A stretch of 8,027 nt of DNA from Thermoplasmata archaeon (GTDB lineage Archaea; Thermoplasmatota; Thermoplasmata; Thermoplasmatales; Thermoplasmataceae): the NCBI GenBank assembly GCA_021846695.1, contig JAJZWN010000010.1:27561-35587 (forward strand), in the 5' to 3' direction. A program made the position numbers and the translations under genes. Positions 5,703 through 8,027 of the stretch are shown piece after piece. The notes beneath the pieces are model-generated. The model ran no database searches, was not told where the DNA came from, and saw only the letters and a program-made list of their open reading frames with translations. Every line of letters begins with the position of its first letter. Position 1 is the stretch's first letter.

Positions 5703-5998
5703 ATATAATTTACATACTATTTCTTTCAATGATACTGTTTACCATAGGAATCTATGGAGTTACCACCTCGAAGGTTGGAATGAAGGTTATCATATCGCTG
5801 GAGATTGTCTTAAACGCGGCCCTTCTGGATGTTGTTGGTGTAGCCACCCTATATTATTCAACATCTGTGGTGGTATTTGCACTATTCGTAATCGCAATAG
5901 GAGTCATAGAAAGCACAGTTGGCATAGCTATATTTACTTTAATCTCTAAAAAATACGGGAAAATCAATATTTCATTGTTGAGGGATATCAAATGGTAA
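5699..5998 (+). CDS. nuoK: NADH-quinone oxidoreductase subunit K, membrane
   Basis: NuoK (ND4L homologue, related to MrpC) is a three-helix subunit in the proton path between NuoJ/NuoA and the antiporter-like subunits. It has 99 residues, the usual length. Helices lie at about 2-22, 27-51 and 56-83. Both essential buried glutamates are present: Glu35 in ISLEIVLNA (E. coli Glu36) and Glu71 in GVIESTVGIAI (E. coli Glu72). The early GIYGV motif at 17-21 and Asn39 also fit. ATG 5699 overlaps the stop of the preceding gene and has a weaker GGGGATGAT-like site at 5685-5693. The reading frame beginning at 5689 across the same DNA is a shadow with no membrane character. The end overlaps nuoL by seven bases. 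Confidence 0.95.
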   Translation: MNIIYILFLSMILFTIGIYGVTTSKVGMKVIISLEIVLNAALLDVVGVATLYYSTSVVVFALFVIAIGVIESTVGIAIFTLISKKYGKINISLLRDIKW

Positions 5999-7875
5999 GC
6001 ATATACTACTTCATATTCCTTCTTCCATTATTCGGATTTCCACTTGAATATATTATAGGAAAATACAGGCTTAAATATTCTGGAATTTTCAGCAGCGTGA
6101 TGGTTCTTGGCTCGCTCATACTGGTTATTCTCGCATATTTATACCTGCTGCACCATAATTTTATTTATTCACACTATACGTGGTTTTATAATATAGATGT
6201 GGGTATTTATATAAGCCATCTTACGGTAATAATGGCAATGATGGTGGCTTTCATGTCGCTTATGATTACATTATTTGCCATGTTCTACATGAAGGACGAT
6301 CCCAGGAAAAATATATACTTTTCAGAAACGTCACTTTTTATAGCGGGAATGCTTGGCCTGGTTGTTTCATCAAACCTCGTCCTCTTTTTCCTGTTCTGGG
6401 AAATAGTTGGATTATGTTCTTACCTCCTTATTGGCTTCTGGTTTTTCAAGCCCAATGCCGCCGCAGCTGCGAAGAAAGCATTTATTGTCACACGTGTCGG
6501 CGATCTTCTATTTATTATTGGCATGGGTGTACTATTTGCAAAACTGGTAAATATAGTGCCAGCAGGAACAAGCCCCCTGAGTATACCATATCTAATTGAC
6601 AATGCACAATCTATAGCATCAGCCATAGGGCCAGATGTACTTGCACTTGCAACAATATTATTCCTTGCAGGGGCAGTTGCCAAATCAGCGCAATTTCCAT
6701 TGCATGTCTGGCTGCCAGATTCTATGGAAGGCCCAACCACCGTCTCAGCATTAATACATGCTGCTACAATGGTAACTGCTGGAGTTTATCTGGTTGCAAG
6801 GCTATTTCCACTATTCTACTATTCTGCATCCTTTTCATTATATGCAGTTGCTATAATAGGATCATTCACTGCATTCTACGCAGGAATACTGGCAATAGTT
6901 GTAAACGACATCAAAAGAGTTATTGCATATTCAACTATCAGCGAGCTTGGCTATATGATGGCTGCTATTGGATTGGGCGGCGTAATTGGATATTCCGGAG
7001 TAACATTCGGAATGTACCATCTTGTAGTCCACGCCGTATTCAAGGCATTGCTGTTCATGTCAGCGGGCGTTATACTGGTAATGTTGATGGAATTAAGGAA
7101 TATAAAAGACATGGGAGGCCTGTTCAGGAAAATGCCGGTTACTGCTATATTGATGCTCATCGGTGTAGTGACACTTGCGGCTATTCCACCCACAGCAGGA
7201 TACTTCTCAAGGGACCAGATAATCTCCGGTGCATATGAATACTTTGTAAATTCAGGGAACATAATACCATGGCTTTTACTGGTGTTCGGTGAAATTCTTA
7301 CCGCAATATATGCATTCAGGCTGTACTTCCTGGTGTTCGCCGGGAAACCAAGATCAAAACTGGCGGAAAAGGCGCACGATCCAAAACTAATATATTTAGT
7401 TCCATTGATGGTTTTAGCCTTCCTTTCACTGACACTTGGAATCATCCAGAAGCCATTCTATACATTCCTGGATAGTTCGGTTAAGATTTACTCCCCGCCA
7501 TTTATAATAGCTGCAATACCTGTGATATTTTCTTTTCTTGGAATAGCTATAGCATATGCAATATACCGTTACAATGTAAAAGGATATACAAATATAACTA
7601 AAAACCCGCTTTATAAAATAATTAAGAATAAATTCTATTTTGACTGGCTTTACACGGAAATTATTTCCGAGCGGATTATATTGCCAATTTCATACCTGAT
7701 CGGTGTTGCAGAGAGAAAATTTAATGACAGGATAGATTCAGCAGGGAAGGATATATCTGACATAGGCACAGACTTCAGGAAAATAGAAACAGGTGATATT
7801 CCATTCTATGTGGCTTTCCTGATAATCGGCATGATAGTTATTTTCGCCATAATAGAACTCATAGGGGTGATCTAA
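5992..7875 (+). CDS. nuoL: NADH-quinone oxidoreductase subunit L, antiporter-like proton channel
   Basis: NuoL (ND5, MrpA-like) is the distal proton-pumping subunit with about 14 core helices, followed by a long lateral helix and an anchor helix. The protein has 627 residues. Channel residues seen are Glu137 in FWEIVGLCSYLLIGFW, Lys231 in AKSAQFPLHVWLPDSMEGPT, His256 in LIHAATMVTAGVYL, and His347 and Lys351 in HAVFKALLF; these align with E. coli Glu144, Lys229, His254, His338 and Lys342. The helix 12 motif FSKDE reads FSRDQ (405-409), so the channel lysine (E. coli Lys399) is Arg407 beside a kept Asp408. The usual SQLGY is SELGY (317-321). The C-terminal part, about 535-600, is charged and partly amphipathic, fitting the lateral helix, with a last membrane segment at about 603-627. 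GAGGGAT at 5980-5986 precedes ATG 5992 by five bases. MrpA and hydrogenase homologues are excluded by operon order. Confidence 0.95.
   Translation: MVSIYYFIFLLPLFGFPLEYIIGKYRLKYSGIFSSVMVLGSLILVILAYLYLLHHNFIYSHYTWFYNIDVGIYISHLTVIMAMMVAFMSLMITLFAMFYMKDDPRKNIYFSETSLFIAGMLGLVVSSNLVLFFLFWEIVGLCSYLLIGFWFFKPNAAAAAKKAFIVTRVGDLLFIIGMGVLFAKLVNIVPAGTSPLSIPYLIDNAQSIASAIGPDVLALATILFLAGAVAKSAQFPLHVWLPDSMEGPTTVSALIHAATMVTAGVYLVARLFPLFYYSASFSLYAVAIIGSFTAFYAGILAIVVNDIKRVIAYSTISELGYMMAAIGLGGVIGYSGVTFGMYHLVVHAVFKALLFMSAGVILVMLMELRNIKDMGGLFRKMPVTAILMLIGVVTLAAIPPTAGYFSRDQIISGAYEYFVNSGNIIPWLLLVFGEILTAIYAFRLYFLVFAGKPRSKLAEKAHDPKLIYLVPLMVLAFLSLTLGIIQKPFYTFLDSSVKIYSPPFIIAAIPVIFSFLGIAIAYAIYRYNVKGYTNITKNPLYKIIKNKFYFDWLYTEIISERIILPISYLIGVAERKFNDRIDSAGKDISDIGTDFRKIETGDIPFYVAFLIIGMIVIFAIIELIGVI
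7864..7872 (+). promoter_or_regulatory. Ribosome binding site of the following antiporter-like subunit gene
   Basis: GGGGTGATC differs by one base from the last nine bases of the extended consensus GGAGGTGATC. It lies at the end of nuoL, three bases before ATG 7876, which directly follows the nuoL TAA. It supports reading the ATG as a true gene start although only 50 codons are visible. Confidence 0.65.
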
Positions 7876-8027
7876 ATGATACTACTTTATTTCTTTATAC
7901 TATTCTTTATACTAACCGGCTTAAGCTTCTTCGCAGGAAAGCATTCAAAATCAGTTTCACTGGTTTCACTGGGCATACTCACAGTGTTTTTCATTATATA
8001 TTCAATATTCGATTTCAGGAATTATAC
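7876..8027 (+). CDS. nuoM: Probable NADH-quinone oxidoreductase subunit M, N-terminal fragment (runs off right edge)
   Basis: Fifty complete codons and two bases of a fifty-first are visible, in an open frame starting one base after the nuoL stop. The product begins with a hydrophobic helix (about 2-20, MILLYFFILFFILTGL...), a short polar turn (AGKHSKS) and a second hydrophobic segment (about 27-44) ending in YSIFDFRNY. This is what the first two helices of an antiporter-like subunit look like, but there is no family motif in so short a piece. The nuoM call comes from the conserved L-M-N gene order; nuoN is the alternative. A good ribosome binding site and the tight spacing make it part of the same operon. 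Confidence 0.72.
   Translation, partial: MILLYFFILFFILTGLSFFAGKHSKSVSLVSLGILTVFFIIYSIFDFRNY

Noticed and set aside
5689..5949. 86-codon plus-strand frame overlapping nuoK
   Set aside because: It is an alternative frame of nuoK, rich in His, Trp and Cys with no membrane pattern, whereas the frame at 5699 carries both essential NuoK glutamates.
6951..7445. 164-codon open frame on the minus strand within nuoL
   Set aside because: It is antisense to conserved nuoL motifs; its composition mirrors the hydrophobic codons of the sense strand.
1..8027. Mobile elements, CRISPR arrays, tRNA or rRNA genes
   Set aside because: No transposase, regularly spaced repeat, or tRNA/rRNA-like sequence was seen; coding sequence fills all but about 140 bases.

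Overview
The window is part of a respiratory complex I (nuo) operon from an archaeon, most likely an AT-rich, acidophilic member of the Thermoplasmatales (Thermoplasma/Ferroplasma/Picrophilus-like); the genus cannot be fixed from the sequence alone. The archaeal assignment rests on an upstream gatE, an archaea-specific amidotransferase subunit gene, on a TATA-box-like promoter placed for a leaderless transcript, and on a NuoJ split into two genes. The Thermoplasmatales assignment is an inference from the operon layout (A-B-C-D-H-I-J-J-K-L-M with no NADH module), the heavy use of ATA and AGG/AGA codons, and the overall low GC.

Layout, all on the + strand. Positions 1-1092 hold the C-terminal 363 codons of gatE, cut by the left edge. 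A 136-base intergenic gap (1093-1228) carries a weak possible terminator, an imperfect inverted repeat and the likely nuo promoter. From 1229 to the right edge the sequence is one tightly packed operon: nuoA, nuoB, nuoC, nuoD, nuoH, nuoI, the N-terminal and C-terminal halves of nuoJ, nuoK, nuoL, and the first 50 codons of the next antiporter-like subunit (nuoM by order). Every junction overlaps by 1 to 11 bases or abuts directly, and nearly every internal gene has a recognisable Shine-Dalgarno sequence. Several of these decide the start: nuoB, nuoC, nuoD and nuoI begin a few codons after the longest open frame, because the upstream GTG or ATG lies in or against the ribosome binding site.

Together the genes encode the quinone-reducing connecting module (NuoB, C, D, I; iron-sulfur clusters N2, N6a, N6b) and most of the proton-pumping membrane arm (NuoA, H, J, K, L, M). 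No NuoE, NuoF or NuoG gene lies upstream of nuoA or among these genes, so the electron donor is probably not NADH through the usual module.

I found no undescribed system. The points worth a second look are variants within complex I: the split nuoJ with a TTG start, Lys to Arg in the transmembrane helix 12 motif of NuoL, loss of the ETNR motif in the NuoH quinone loop, FDID in place of FDVE in NuoA, enlarged loops in NuoA and NuoI, and the promoter-proximal inverted repeat.
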